Positions 1-8,634 of a stretch of DNA of 36,929 nucleotides are shown here, in pieces. The notes under the pieces are model-generated. The model did no database searches, was not told the origin of the DNA, and was given only the letters and a program-made list of their open reading frames with translations. Source of the DNA: Desulfuromonadales bacterium (GTDB lineage Bacteria; Desulfobacterota; Desulfuromonadia; Desulfuromonadales; JAAXQG01); NCBI GenBank assembly GCA_012974445.1, contig JAAXQG010000149.1, forward strand, positions 1 through 36,929. Direction: 5' to 3'. The position numbers and the translations under genes were made by a program. Positions within the stretch are counted from its first letter, which is position 1, and the number at the start of each line of letters is the position of its first letter.

Positions 1-1716
1 CTGCGACCATGAAACCTCCGATTTCTGATACCGTGCCGAGCTCGTTTGCTGACCCTGGCCGGCAATGGCAAAGCGCGAAAGCATCTGCTGAAGCTGGGTT
101 GCCTGGCTGGAGAGTTCTTCTGCAGAGGCAGCGCATTCCTCGGCGGTAGCGGTGTTCTGCTGGGTGACCTGATCGATCTGGGCCAGGGCCTCGTTGGTCT
201 GCTGGATTCCCTGGGCCTGCTCGTTGGAAGCCGCAGCAATCTCGGAAACCAGATCGGTGGCCTGGGTGATGGATTTTACGATTTCGCCTAGGGCGCTGGC
301 GGTGTTGCTGGCGATCTGCACCCCGGCGTTGGTGCTGCTGACAGAACCCTCAATCAGCTCGGCGGTCTCCTTGGCGGCCTTGGCGCTTCTGGCAGCCAGG
401 TTGCGTACCTCTTCGGCCACGACGGCGAAACCTTTGCCATGCTGTCCGGCGCGGGCAGCCTCGACTGCGGCGTTGAGCGCAAGGAGGTTGGTCTGGAAGG
501 CGATCTCATCAATGGTCTTGATGATCTTGGAGATGCTCTGTCCCGAAGCGCTGATCTGCTCCATGGCCCCGACCATCTCCTGCATCTTGCTGTTGCCATC
601 TTCAGCGGCCTTACGGCTCTGGTTCGTCAGCAGATTAGCCTGGGTGGCGTTTTCGGCGTTCTGTCCGATCTGTGAGCCGATCTGGCTCATGGTGGCGGTG
701 ATCTCTTCCAGAGAGCTGGCCTGCTCGGTGGAGCCCTGGGAAAGTTGCTGGCTCGAATCCGAGACCTGCTCGCTGCCCTGATCGATCTGCTCGCCGGCCA
801 CGCGGATCTGATGGATCATGCCGGTGAGATCGTCCCGAAGTTTTTTCAGGCTGCTGCGGATTTGATCCTGCTCGTCTCTCGGATTGACCTCGAAAACCAG
901 ATTTCCTGCGGCCAGCTTCTGCATGGCTGCGATAACCTCATTCTGAAGGTTATCGGCAAAGCCGTCCATGATGTCGGCCATCTGGCCGATTTCGTCCCCA
1001 CGGTTGAGATTGAGGCGCATGTCCAGATGACCGCTCTCGATTTCCCGAAGCATTTCGCCTGTTTTTCTCAAAGGCAGGATGATGCCGCGGGCAAAGAAGA
1101 TGAAGGAAGGAATCAGGGCGGCCAGGGTGACCAGATAGATGATCCCTGTCTCGATGTCTGCCAGGATAATTTCCTGGTGCATAGCCTCCGCAGCCTCTTC
1201 CAACTCCCCTTCCACGGCCTGGACAAGCTCTTTGAGCTCTTTCTCCATCAGCTTGTCGACGCGTTTAAGATCCTGAGCCAACTCATGGATCTGGTGCATG
1301 TCCGCGTCTTTTTCCAGCAGTGCTACGATCTGCAGGGCCAGCTTGTTCTGTTCGGATACCTGCCGCTGAAGGATGCGGGCCAGCTCCTCTTCTTCGGGTG
1401 TATCGGCGATCACGGTCAGCTTGGCCGAGAGCTGCCCTATCTCTTTGGTATAATACTCCACGTCCCTTACCGCATCGGCATCCAGCTGGCCGTTACGTTT
1501 GGACTCCATGCTCTCCAGCACACCCAACCCCACATGAAGGGTCGCTATCACCATGGATTCGAGTTCGATGACCTGCTTCTCCCGGAGCTGGAGCTCGGTC
1601 AGGGTGACCTCCGTATCATAGTTGGTCTTGAAGGCCAGCCCCCCTATGGCCGTCAGGCCAAGGAAAACAAGCAGTGCCATCAGGATCATTTTTGTTTTGA
1701 TCGACCAGTTCGACAT
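1..1716 (-). CDS. Methyl-accepting chemotaxis protein (copy 1, 3' end outside window)
   Basis: Membrane chemoreceptor that signals to CheA/CheW. Translation from the ATG at 1714-1716 stays open for 572 codons to the window edge, so the C-terminal tail and stop codon lie outside. It begins [10 protein letters not shown], with a transmembrane helix at about residues 10-28, a helical periplasmic sensor region to about 190, a second helix at about 191-210, HAMP ([14 protein letters not shown]) and a second HAMP-like stretch. The signalling hairpin has the conserved tip [18 protein letters not shown]. It is a close paralogue of the receptor at 2341-4152: cytoplasmic halves are nearly identical and sensor regions moderately diverged, so they may sense different ligands. 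The ligand is unknown. A weak sigma70-like promoter (TTGGTA, 17-base spacer, CACAAT, about 1740-1768) could serve it, but this is tentative. Confidence 0.93.
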   Translation of the reverse strand, partial: MSNWSIKTKMILMALLVFLGLTAIGGLAFKTNYDTEVTLTELQLREKQVIELESMVIATLHVGLGVLESMESKRNGQLDADAVRDVEYYTKEIGQLSAKLTVIADTPEEEELARILQRQVSEQNKLALQIVALLEKDADMHQIHELAQDLKRVDKLMEKELKELVQAVEGELEEAAEAMHQEIILADIETGIIYLVTLAALIPSFIFFARGIILPLRKTGEMLREIESGHLDMRLNLNRGDEIGQMADIMDGFADNLQNEVIAAMQKLAAGNLVFEVNPRDEQDQIRSSLKKLRDDLTGMIHQIRVAGEQIDQGSEQVSDSSQQLSQGSTEQASSLEEITATMSQIGSQIGQNAENATQANLLTNQSRKAAEDGNSKMQEMVGAMEQISASGQSISKIIKTIDEIAFQTNLLALNAAVEAARAGQHGKGFAVVAEEVRNLAARSAKAAKETAELIEGSVSSTNAGVQIASNTASALGEIVKSITQATDLVSEIAAASNEQAQGIQQTNEALAQIDQVTQQNTATAEECAASAEELSSQATQLQQMLSRFAIAGQGQQTSSARYQKSEVSWSQ

Positions 1717-1933
1717 AGATAGAGCCCCTTAAACTGTTGATTGTGCGATTGCCATTAATCATTACCAACTTAGTATGCTTCTCTGTTTCACTTGATCAGC
1801 AACGAACATGCCATGCCTATAATATCTAATTAATTCAATATTTAAGTAAAAAGTGCGATGTCTCTCAGGAGGGTGTGTGGGGAAATGACGTATACGTGGA
1901 GGCGGTTTTTTTAGTGATTTGATTTGACTGGTC

Positions 1934-2289
1934 TTATTCGGGTGGGCAGAAGGCTCTGTGGACTTCCTTCGTAAGCTGGTCGGGCGGAAGCATGAGTTTG
2001 CAGTAAAGGTGAAACAGAAGCTGGAGACTGCCACCTGCTTCCCGGGAGCAGGCTCCGGCAGGACGGGCGGTGAGTTAGTGATGCGTTTTGGCTTTTTCCA
2101 GTTCGGCCTGGGGGAATCAGGCTTCGATCCCGGGCAGGTCGACTGCTCTGGCAATGACGGAGCTTGGCACAAGGTGGGTATCTTGTAGATTTCACCGCCA
2201 CAGAAGGGGATCGCCTGGCCTTTGCAGGCAAAACAAACGTAAAGCGCAGGGGGAGGGGAAGAGGCTTTTTTAGTATTGATCTGGATCAA
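1934..2289 (-). pseudogene. Decayed second copy of the MBL-fold hydrolase gene
   Basis: Remnant of a paralogue of the intact MBL gene at 4390-5382. Read on the minus strand, about 2200-2289 encodes ALYVCFACKGQAIPFCGGEI, matching residues 18-37 of the intact protein (ALYLRFPYRGQAILFDCGEI). The sequence then jumps to the equivalent of residue 263 onward: 1934-2150 encodes VDLPGIEA, a TGA stop, FPQAELEKAKTHH, a TAA stop, and a tail ending VHRAFCPPE before the native-position stop. The intact protein has VDLLVIEACFPHAELERARK in this stretch and ends AHTAFCPPK. About 220 codons, including the HxHxDH metal site, are missing; the two parts are in different frames and two in-frame stops interrupt the tail. 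No function is expected. Confidence 0.88.
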
Positions 2290-2290
2290 A

Positions 2291-2324
2291 AAAGAGGGGA
2301 CGCCCGGCTCGGGGTCCCCTCTTT
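2291..2324 (-). terminator. Rho-independent terminator after chemoreceptor copy 2
   Basis: Perfect 11-bp arms (AAAGAGGGGAC / GTCCCCTCTTT) around a 12-base loop. On the minus strand the hairpin is followed by six T. It begins 16 bases beyond the stop codon of the chemoreceptor at 2341-4152 and separates it from the MBL pseudogene and the first receptor. Confidence 0.85.
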
Positions 2325-2340
2325 GCGGTCAGGTTGTGAA

Positions 2341-4152
2341 TCAGAATTTGGCGAAGTCCCTGTCATCCAGGGCGATGACAGGTTTACTGTCATTGGCGGC
2401 CCACTGCTGTGCCGGAACTGCAGTAGGAAACTTGGGCTGAGAGTATGAGTCCGCTGCTTTATATTGCTGAGGCGAAGGCGAGAGGTTGCGCTGCCCGGCG
2501 ATGGTAAAGCGGGTGAGCATCTGCTGTAGCTGAGAGGCCTGGCTGGAGAGTTCCTCTGAGGCGGCGGCGCTTTCCTCGGCGGTGGCGGTGTTCTGCTGGG
2601 TGACCTGGTCAATCTGGGCCAGGGCCTCGTTGGTCTGCTGGATTCCCTGGGCCTGCTCGTTGGATGCCGCAGCGATCTCGGAGACCAGGTCAGTGGCCTG
2701 GGAGATGGACTGTACAATATCGCCCAGAGCACTGGCTGTGTCGCCGGCGATTGCAACCCCGGCGTTGGTGTTGCTGACGGATCCCTCGATCAGATCGGCT
2801 GTCTCCTTGGCTGCCTTGGCGCTTCTGGCCGCAAGGTTACGGACCTCTTCGGCAACAACGGCGAAGCCCTTGCCGTGCTGTCCGGCCCGGGCCGCTTCCA
2901 CCGCGGCGTTGAGTGCCAGCAGGTTGGTCTGGAAGGCAATTTCGTCGATGGTTTTGATGATCTTGGAGATGTTCTGCCCCGATGCACTGATCTGCTCCAT
3001 GGCCCCGACCATGTCCTGCATCTTGCTGTTCCCGTCCTCAGCGGCCTTACGGCTCTGGGTGGTCAGCAGGTTGGCCTGGGTGGCGTTCTCGGCGTTCTGG
3101 TTGATCTGGGAGCTGATCTGGCTCATGGTTGCGGTGATCTCTTCCAGAGAGCTGGCCTGCTCGGTGGAGCCCTGGGAGAGCATCTGGCTGGATTCGGAGA
3201 CCTGTTCGCTGCCCTGGTCGATCTGCTCGCTGGCAACGCGAATCTGCTGAATCATGCCGGTCAGGTCGTCCCGGAGTTTTTTCATGGTGCCACGAATCTG
3301 GTCCCGGTCATCTCTGGGGTTGGTTTCAAAAACCAGGTTGCCCGATGCCAGTTTCTGCATGCCTGCGATAACCTCATTCTGCAGGTTGTCGGCAAAGCCG
3401 TCCATGATGTCGGCCATCTGTCCGATTTCATCGCCGCGGTTGAGATTGAGGCGCATGTCCAGATGACCACTCTCGATTTCCTTGAGCATGTCGCCTGCTT
3501 TTTTCAGGGGCAGGATGATGCCGCGGGCAAAGAAGATGAAGGCGGGAATCAGGAGCGCCAGGGTGGCCAGATAGATGATCCCCGTCTCGATGTCTGCCAT
3601 GAAAATCTCATGATGCATCGCCTCCGCGGCCTCCTGCAGCTCCCCGGTCACGGCCTGGACGAACTCGTCGAGCTCTTTCTCCACCAGCTCGTCGATGTGG
3701 TTCAGCTCCTGGTCCAGCTCATGGATCCTATGCATGTCCGCGTCTTTTTCCAGCAGCGACAGGATCTGCAGAGCCAGCTTTTTCTGCTGGGCGATTTGTT
3801 GCTGCAGGGTGCGGGCCAGATCCTTTTCCTGGGGCGTATCGGCGATTCCGGGCAGCTTGGCCGCGATCTGCTCGATCTCCTGGCTGTAATGCTCCACAGT
3901 CTTGACCGCATCGGAGTCCAGCTGGCCGTTGCGTGTGGACTCGATACCTTCCATGATGGCCAGCCCCACATGTAGGGTCGCCTTCTGCATGGTCTCCAGT
4001 TCGAGGAGCTGGTCCTCTCTGAGTTCGAGCTGACTCAGGGTGATTTCCGTATCGTAGTTGGTCTTGAAGGCCAGCCCCCCGATGGCAGAGAGTCCGAGAA
4101 AAACAAGCAGTCCCATAAGGACCATTTTTGTTTTGATTGACCAGTTCGACAT
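2341..4152 (-). CDS. Methyl-accepting chemotaxis protein (copy 2, complete)
   Basis: Complete 603-residue chemoreceptor. Membrane helices lie at about 10-28 and 191-210 and bracket a periplasmic helical domain of about 160 residues. HAMP is at about 211-263, with a second HAMP-like segment at 264-300. The methyl-accepting/signalling coiled coil spans about 310-550 with the CheA/CheW-contacting tip near 404-430 ([20 protein letters not shown]). The tail ends [14 protein letters not shown]; no NWETF-type CheR-docking pentapeptide is visible. The ATG at 4150-4152 has a strong ribosome-binding site (AGGAGG about 10 bases upstream). It is a tandem paralogue of the receptor at 1-1716. A TATAAA hexamer lies about 40 bases upstream in the 237-base gap before the MBL gene, but no convincing sigma28 or sigma54 promoter was found. 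The stimulus cannot be inferred. Confidence 0.97.
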   Translation of the reverse strand: MSNWSIKTKMVLMGLLVFLGLSAIGGLAFKTNYDTEITLSQLELREDQLLELETMQKATLHVGLAIMEGIESTRNGQLDSDAVKTVEHYSQEIEQIAAKLPGIADTPQEKDLARTLQQQIAQQKKLALQILSLLEKDADMHRIHELDQELNHIDELVEKELDEFVQAVTGELQEAAEAMHHEIFMADIETGIIYLATLALLIPAFIFFARGIILPLKKAGDMLKEIESGHLDMRLNLNRGDEIGQMADIMDGFADNLQNEVIAGMQKLASGNLVFETNPRDDRDQIRGTMKKLRDDLTGMIQQIRVASEQIDQGSEQVSESSQMLSQGSTEQASSLEEITATMSQISSQINQNAENATQANLLTTQSRKAAEDGNSKMQDMVGAMEQISASGQNISKIIKTIDEIAFQTNLLALNAAVEAARAGQHGKGFAVVAEEVRNLAARSAKAAKETADLIEGSVSNTNAGVAIAGDTASALGDIVQSISQATDLVSEIAAASNEQAQGIQQTNEALAQIDQVTQQNTATAEESAAASEELSSQASQLQQMLTRFTIAGQRNLSPSPQQYKAADSYSQPKFPTAVPAQQWAANDSKPVIALDDRDFAKF

Positions 4153-4389
4153 TGCTGGAAACCTCCTGTTTTTAAGGGCTTAGTAGGGGGGTGATTTTAT
4201 AGGACTAATGGGGTTTTCTTTTGCCAGGACATTGCACAGCAAGAGCTATGCCTTTTACTGGAACCCGAATGATTACGGTGTTCAATAAAAGTATGCGACA
4301 TCTTGCAAGTAAGGAAAAAGCGTTAAAAGACGCATGTTTAGGGCGCCCACATTGTCTAGGCTTCACGTATTGGTGTTATTTCGTTGGAT

Positions 4390-5382
4390 TTACTTGGGAG
4401 GGCAGAAGGCTGTATGGGCTTCTATCGCGAGCTGGTCAGGCAAGGCCAAGAATTTGCGGGAGTGGTGAAACAGAAGCAGGCGCCTGGCCCCAGCTTCCCG
4501 GGCCCAGAGTCCTGAGAGATGGGCGGTGAGGTGGTGACGCTTTCGGGCTCTTTCCAGTTCGGCATGGGGGAAGCAAGCTTCGATGACGAGCAGGTCGACT
4601 TCCCTGGCTAGTTGCAGGATGCGCTCTCGGTTCTCTTCCGTGGGAGAAGCATCGGTGATGTAGCAGAGGCTCTCTCCCGGCCGGGTTCTGACCAGATTGG
4701 ATTTCAGTGCCCCCGCACAACGTGATTCGCTGGTGCCGTTTTCGAGGGCTACTTCGATCAGGGACTCCTCTTGGTTGCGAAGTATCGCTTCTTTGAGCCG
4801 CGAGAGCCAGGGACCGGGACTGTACCCCAGGTGCCGTAGCGCTTCCTTGTCGATGGAGAGGTGCTGTGGCTCTTCGAGGCGGTATCCCATGGAGGGAATG
4901 TCCCGGTGGTCCAGAGCCAGGGCTGTTACCCGGATGAAGGCGTCTTCGTAGATCGGGGCGGGTGCAGGTATCTCCCGGAGGGAATCCTGTCTGAAACTGT
5001 TTTGCGCCCTGAAGCTGCACTCCAGGTGATGCCTCTGTCCCCACTCGGTCACCCGGATGCGCAGCGGGTAGTCGCGGGTGAGATTCCAGGTGTAGCCGGC
5101 CAGGCGATGCTGCATCTGATCGATAAAACCCGGAGGGCCGAAAAGTTTGAGTTCGCGGTCCTGCACCAGGAAGTTGCGCAAAAGGTGGTCCAGACCGATC
5201 GTATGGTCTATGTGGCAGTGGGAGATGAAGACCGCCTGAATCTTCAGCAGATCCCGGGTGGTGAGAGCGTGGATTTCTCCGCAGTCAAAGAGTATTGCCT
5301 GTCCTCTGTAGGGAAAGCGAAGGTAAAGGGCGGGGTCGGCAAAGGGGCTGTTGACCAGCCGGGCATGAAAGGAGGTGCTCAT
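4390..5382 (-). CDS. MBL-fold metal-dependent hydrolase, RNase Z-like
   Basis: A 330-residue protein of the metallo-beta-lactamase superfamily. The metal motif SHCHIDH is at residues 54-60 (H55, H57, D59, H60). Other RNase Z-like elements are FGPPGF (81-86), LDHRDIPSMGYR (158-168), the bridging aspartate in YITDAS (D244) and histidines in HHLTAH (283-288). It resembles the RNase Z/ElaC group, but the sequence alone does not establish tRNA 3' processing; another phosphodiesterase or hydrolase role is possible. Its start codon overlaps the stop of the upstream thiolase-like gene by four bases (ATGA) and has no clear ribosome-binding site of its own, which suggests translational coupling. A decayed paralogue lies at 1934-2289. 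Confidence 0.88.
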   Translation of the reverse strand: MSTSFHARLVNSPFADPALYLRFPYRGQAILFDCGEIHALTTRDLLKIQAVFISHCHIDHTIGLDHLLRNFLVQDRELKLFGPPGFIDQMQHRLAGYTWNLTRDYPLRIRVTEWGQRHHLECSFRAQNSFRQDSLREIPAPAPIYEDAFIRVTALALDHRDIPSMGYRLEEPQHLSIDKEALRHLGYSPGPWLSRLKEAILRNQEESLIEVALENGTSESRCAGALKSNLVRTRPGESLCYITDASPTEENRERILQLAREVDLLVIEACFPHAELERARKRHHLTAHLSGLWAREAGARRLLLFHHSRKFLALPDQLAIEAHTAFCPPK

Positions 5383-6989
5383 TGCTTTCGTCCGTACCGC
5401 AGCTTTTTCATGGTGCTGTCGGCCATCTCCATGATTCCTTCCACGGTTTTGCGGTAGAAGCGCCGGATCGGGATATCGTTCACCGTGATCTGCCCGTCAT
5501 GTTGCTCCAGAATCATGCGGTCGCCGCTCTTGAGCTGGGCCAGGGGGCCGGCTGCCTTTGGTTCGAGTCCGATGAGAAAGCGCTGCTCCTGTCCGTCCAT
5601 CATGCTGGAGAAAACCACCAGTACCCGAAGCACCTTGCCGCTCTTGAAGTGATGGCGGTTCGTGGAGGCGATGAGTTTGCAGGAAATCTTCTCCTTGTGA
5701 CTAAAGAGTGATTCCAGGGTTAACCCCGCAGGCTTGGGGCGCGAGAGCCTGGGCAGTCCCAGAGGTTTGTAGGGCGAAGGGCTGCGCGTTTCCAGATGTT
5801 CGCTCTGCTCCAGCAGCACGACCACGTTGTTGTTGATGGGGCCACCGATGGAATGAGAGAGCGCCGCCTTGAAGCGATCCTGCATGATCATCTGGTGATT
5901 TTCGACGATCTGGATCATGCCGGTGGCCCCCAGAGGGTGGCCGCGCCCCTTGAGCCCGCCGGTGAGGTTGGTGGGAAAGCGACCCTTCTCACCTGTCAGT
6001 GAATCGTCAAAGAGGACTTCCATCAATCGCTCCGGTGCGGCGATACCCAGATCGACCAGATTGATGGGGCCGAAGCCGTTGAAGGGGTCGTGCATGTTGA
6101 TGTGCATCTTGCCTTCGAGCTCCCAGAGGTCCTGAAGCCCAGCCATGCCCAGGGCGTATCTCAGGGCTATGACCGTTGCGGGGAATGTGGTCAGGGTGCG
6201 ACGGTCGGCCACAGTGGGGATATCGGTGCCGGAGCCGACCCCGGCGACCTGGACCTTTTGAGGCGAACTGGTCAGAAGGCAGGCGGCTACCCCGTCGGAC
6301 ATGGGACAGAAATCGTAGTAGCGCAGGGGGGAGACATAGCGGTAATTACGGCCGGTCAGTATATCCGCCCGGTATTTGGAGACAGGGATCTCATCGGCCA
6401 GGTGGGCATCGGGGTTGCGCGCCGCGAAGTAATGGGCCCGCTGGGTGAGACGGGAGGAGAAATCCACCCAGCCTTCCTCGTCCAGGCCGAATTTCTGCAT
6501 CAGGGACGCCGCCACCAGGGCTCCGCAGGCAGGCATGGTCAGGCCGTACTCGGCCTCCTCCCGATCGATAACCCCGGCAACGATGCGAGTCGCCTCGCTG
6601 GTGGGCACGTCGCTCATCTTCTGGACGCCGATGGCCAGAACGTTTTCATGACGCCCGGAGGCGATTTCCATGTAGGCGGCCTCAAAAGCGCTGGCACCCG
6701 AGGAGGATGCGGTATCAACCAGCAGTGACTTGGCCCCGCTGATGCCCAGCACCCCGGTGGCCTTGGCGGCCACGTTGTCGACGCCTGAAAAAGCGAAGGG
6801 GTTCTGGCTTCCGACGATGACCGAGTCGATCTTCTCCCGGGCAATGGCGCTGCGGTCCAGCAGACTGTGCACTGATTCGATCAGCTCGAAAAAACTCAGC
6901 TTCTGGCGGTGATGACCGTCGTATTTGCCCACCGGAAGCATGAAAGAATCGGCGATGTACACAGGGCGGGGGCGAAAGGGCTCGTTCAT
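5379..6989 (-). CDS. Thiolase-superfamily protein lacking catalytic cysteines, with C-terminal extension
   Basis: A 536-residue protein. Residues 1 to about 395 match the thiolase fold as in SCP-x/archaeal-type acetyl-CoA acetyltransferases: HDPFNGF at 300-306 and GGLKGRGHPLGATG at 344-357 keep the active-site histidines (H300, H351). The nucleophile position that is normally Cys in a CxSG motif reads SSSG (S95-G98), and the C-terminal CxG motif is replaced by SHSIGGPINNN (378-388). Ordinary Claisen thiolysis through an acyl-cysteine therefore looks impossible. Residues 400-536 form an extension that could be an OB-fold-like, DUF35-like domain (uncertain). The ATG is preceded by GGAGG. The gene overlaps the MBL gene by ATGA, so the two are probably co-translated. 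Substrate unknown. Confidence 0.85.
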   Translation of the reverse strand: MNEPFRPRPVYIADSFMLPVGKYDGHHRQKLSFFELIESVHSLLDRSAIAREKIDSVIVGSQNPFAFSGVDNVAAKATGVLGISGAKSLLVDTASSSGASAFEAAYMEIASGRHENVLAIGVQKMSDVPTSEATRIVAGVIDREEAEYGLTMPACGALVAASLMQKFGLDEEGWVDFSSRLTQRAHYFAARNPDAHLADEIPVSKYRADILTGRNYRYVSPLRYYDFCPMSDGVAACLLTSSPQKVQVAGVGSGTDIPTVADRRTLTTFPATVIALRYALGMAGLQDLWELEGKMHINMHDPFNGFGPINLVDLGIAAPERLMEVLFDDSLTGEKGRFPTNLTGGLKGRGHPLGATGMIQIVENHQMIMQDRFKAALSHSIGGPINNNVVVLLEQSEHLETRSPSPYKPLGLPRLSRPKPAGLTLESLFSHKEKISCKLIASTNRHHFKSGKVLRVLVVFSSMMDGQEQRFLIGLEPKAAGPLAQLKSGDRMILEQHDGQITVNDIPIRRFYRKTVEGIMEMADSTMKKLRYGRKQ

Positions 6990-7058
6990 TGCGGCCTCCG
7001 GATCAGGGGCGTGCAGGCGCCCCTGTTATGCCTTGGTGGTTCCATTATCAAAGCGCTG

Positions 7059-8441
7059 CTACTGCTCCAGGGGCAAAACCGTATAAAGGAAGCTCTCTGC
7101 CCGCTGGATGAGCAGGCGCACAGCCTTACGGGGCCCCAGCTTCTCCAGGATGTCGGTGACGTCGCTGACCCTTGAGACCGCCAGCCCTCCGATCTCTAGG
7201 AGGATGTCTCCGCTCTGGAGCCGGGCCTCTGCTGCCGGGCTTGAGGGCAGGACACTGGCAACCATGACGCCCGTATCGCGTTTGAGACCGTGCTGTCGTG
7301 CCAGCTCGGGGCTGATATTGCGCAGTTTCAAGCCGAGCTTTTCTCCGATATCTGATCCTGCCAGGGTGCTTTGCTCGTCCTTGAGTTCGGCGATTTTGAT
7401 TTTCAAGGATTTCTTTTTTCCATCCCGAAAGACTTCGAGCTTGATTTGCTTGCCCACAGGGGTTGCCGCGACAAGGCGGGGCAGGTCCTGCATTCTCTCT
7501 ACCGGTTTGCCATCGAAGGACAGGATGATGTCGCCGCGCTTCACGGCGCCTCGGTCGGCAGGGGAGGCCTTGATGACTTCAGCCACCAGGGCGCCTTTGG
7601 CCTCATCCAGACCGAAGGCCTCGGCTAGCGACTCGTTGACCTCCTGAATCTGCACCCCCAGCCAGCCCCTGCGCACCAGGCCCGTCGCCTTGAGCTGTTC
7701 GACTACATCGGTGGCGGCGTTTATGGGGATGGCAAAGCCGATGCCCTGCCCCGAGGAGATGATGGCCGTGTTGATCCCTACCACTTCACCTCGAACATTG
7801 AACAGCGGTCCCCCGGAGTTGCCCGGGTTGATAGATGCGTCGGTTTGGATGAAATTATCATAGGGGCCAGCTCCAATCACCCGACCTTTGGCCGAGACGA
7901 TACCAGCGGTTACGGTCTGTTCCAGTCCGAAGGGGTTTCCGATGGCCATGACCCACTCTCCCACCCGGAGCTGGTCACTGTTGCCGAGGCGGGCAACGGG
8001 GAGCTTCTCCGGGGTGTCGATCTTCAGCAGGGCCAGGTCCAGTTTGGAGTCGCGCCCCTTGATGGATGCGCTCAGGGAACGCCCGTCCGAGAGCAGAACT
8101 TTGATCTCATCGGCATCGTTTACCACGTGGTCATTAGTCAGGATGAAGCCGTCATCGGAAATGATGAAGCCCGAACCCAGCGAACGCTGTTTCTGCTGAT
8201 GCTGGGGTTGCCCCTGGAAAAAGCGGTCGAAAAATTCCTCAAACAGATCCCGTCCTGGCCCTCGGTGGGGCAGGCTTGGGCTGCGGCTGATCGCTACGTT
8301 TTTGGAGGTGTTGATGTTGACAACGGAGGGCTTGAGTTGCTCGGCCAGGTCCGCAAAGTCCGGCAGGCTGATGCAGAACGCTGGAGAGAAGGAAGTCAGC
8401 AGTAAGATAACGGACAGGGTGGTTGAAATGATTAATTTCAT
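7059..8441 (-). CDS. degP: Do-type (DegP/HtrA) periplasmic serine endoprotease
   Basis: A 460-residue envelope protease that degrades or refolds damaged exported proteins. It has a Sec signal peptide (about residues 1-23, ending SPAFC; the context is not a lipobox), a flexible Q-rich loop (about 75-86), and a trypsin-like domain with catalytic H105 (TNDHVV), D135 (LDLALLK) and S209 (GNSGGPL). Two PDZ domains follow at about 255-345 and 365-455. Length and architecture are typical of DegP/MucD. The ATG has GGAG upstream, and a sigma70-like promoter lies at 8472-8500. It sits directly downstream of a two-component pair but is separated by that pair's terminator, so regulation by the pair is plausible but unproven. 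Confidence 0.96.
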   Translation of the reverse strand: MKLIISTTLSVILLLTSFSPAFCISLPDFADLAEQLKPSVVNINTSKNVAISRSPSLPHRGPGRDLFEEFFDRFFQGQPQHQQKQRSLGSGFIISDDGFILTNDHVVNDADEIKVLLSDGRSLSASIKGRDSKLDLALLKIDTPEKLPVARLGNSDQLRVGEWVMAIGNPFGLEQTVTAGIVSAKGRVIGAGPYDNFIQTDASINPGNSGGPLFNVRGEVVGINTAIISSGQGIGFAIPINAATDVVEQLKATGLVRRGWLGVQIQEVNESLAEAFGLDEAKGALVAEVIKASPADRGAVKRGDIILSFDGKPVERMQDLPRLVAATPVGKQIKLEVFRDGKKKSLKIKIAELKDEQSTLAGSDIGEKLGLKLRNISPELARQHGLKRDTGVMVASVLPSSPAAEARLQSGDILLEIGGLAVSRVSDVTDILEKLGPRKAVRLLIQRAESFLYTVLPLEQ

Positions 8442-8471
8442 AGCGTTCTCCAGTGGTTGGGGGACGCTTGT

Positions 8472-8500
8472 TATTTAATCATTAGCCGGGGACTTGTCAA
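8472..8500 (-). promoter_or_regulatory. Sigma70-like promoter of degP
   Basis: On the minus strand, a consensus TTGACA (8495-8500) is followed after 17 bases by TAAATA (8472-8477), ending about 30 bases before the degP start. The -35 box is perfect and the -10 box is weak (3/6). It lies between the upstream terminator and degP, where a promoter is needed. Confidence 0.5.
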
Positions 8501-8520
8501 TGGGGAGGGGAAAACAAAAA

Positions 8521-8556
8521 ACCCCAAAGGCCAGGAGGGGGGGAGGCCTTCGGGGT
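8521..8556 (-). terminator. Terminator of the two-component operon
   Basis: Inverted repeat with arms ACCCCAAAGGCC and GGCCTTCGGGGT (one mismatch) around a 12-base purine-rich loop. On the minus strand it is followed by six T. It lies about 80 bases beyond the histidine kinase stop codon. Confidence 0.8.
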
Positions 8557-8634
8557 CAGAGAACCGAATCCGATTCCCATTCGCAACATAGCAGAAGTGA
8601 GATTAGAATGAGGTTAAGGCAGAATTAAAAGAGA

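Noticed and set aside
1762-2289. Apparent 175-residue protein on the minus strand
   Set aside because: It joins the head of the MBL remnant to an out-of-frame reading of its tail and then unrelated intergenic sequence; treated as a pseudogene instead.
2875-3975. Long plus-strand open frame (366 codons) opposite the second chemoreceptor, and a similar one at 745-1722 opposite the first
   Set aside because: Both mirror the codon pattern of real receptor genes on the minus strand, encode no recognisable domain and lack ribosome-binding sites.
4153-4389. Possible sigma28 or sigma54 promoter for the chemoreceptors
   Set aside because: No match to TAAA-N15-GCCGATAA or TGGCAC-N5-TTGC was found in the gap; only a weak TATAAA hexamer is present.
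7004-7025. Perfect 8-bp inverted repeat (CAGGGGCG / CGCCCCTG) between degP and the thiolase-like gene
   Set aside because: It has no T-run and lies just upstream of the thiolase-like gene's ribosome-binding site; not supported as a terminator.
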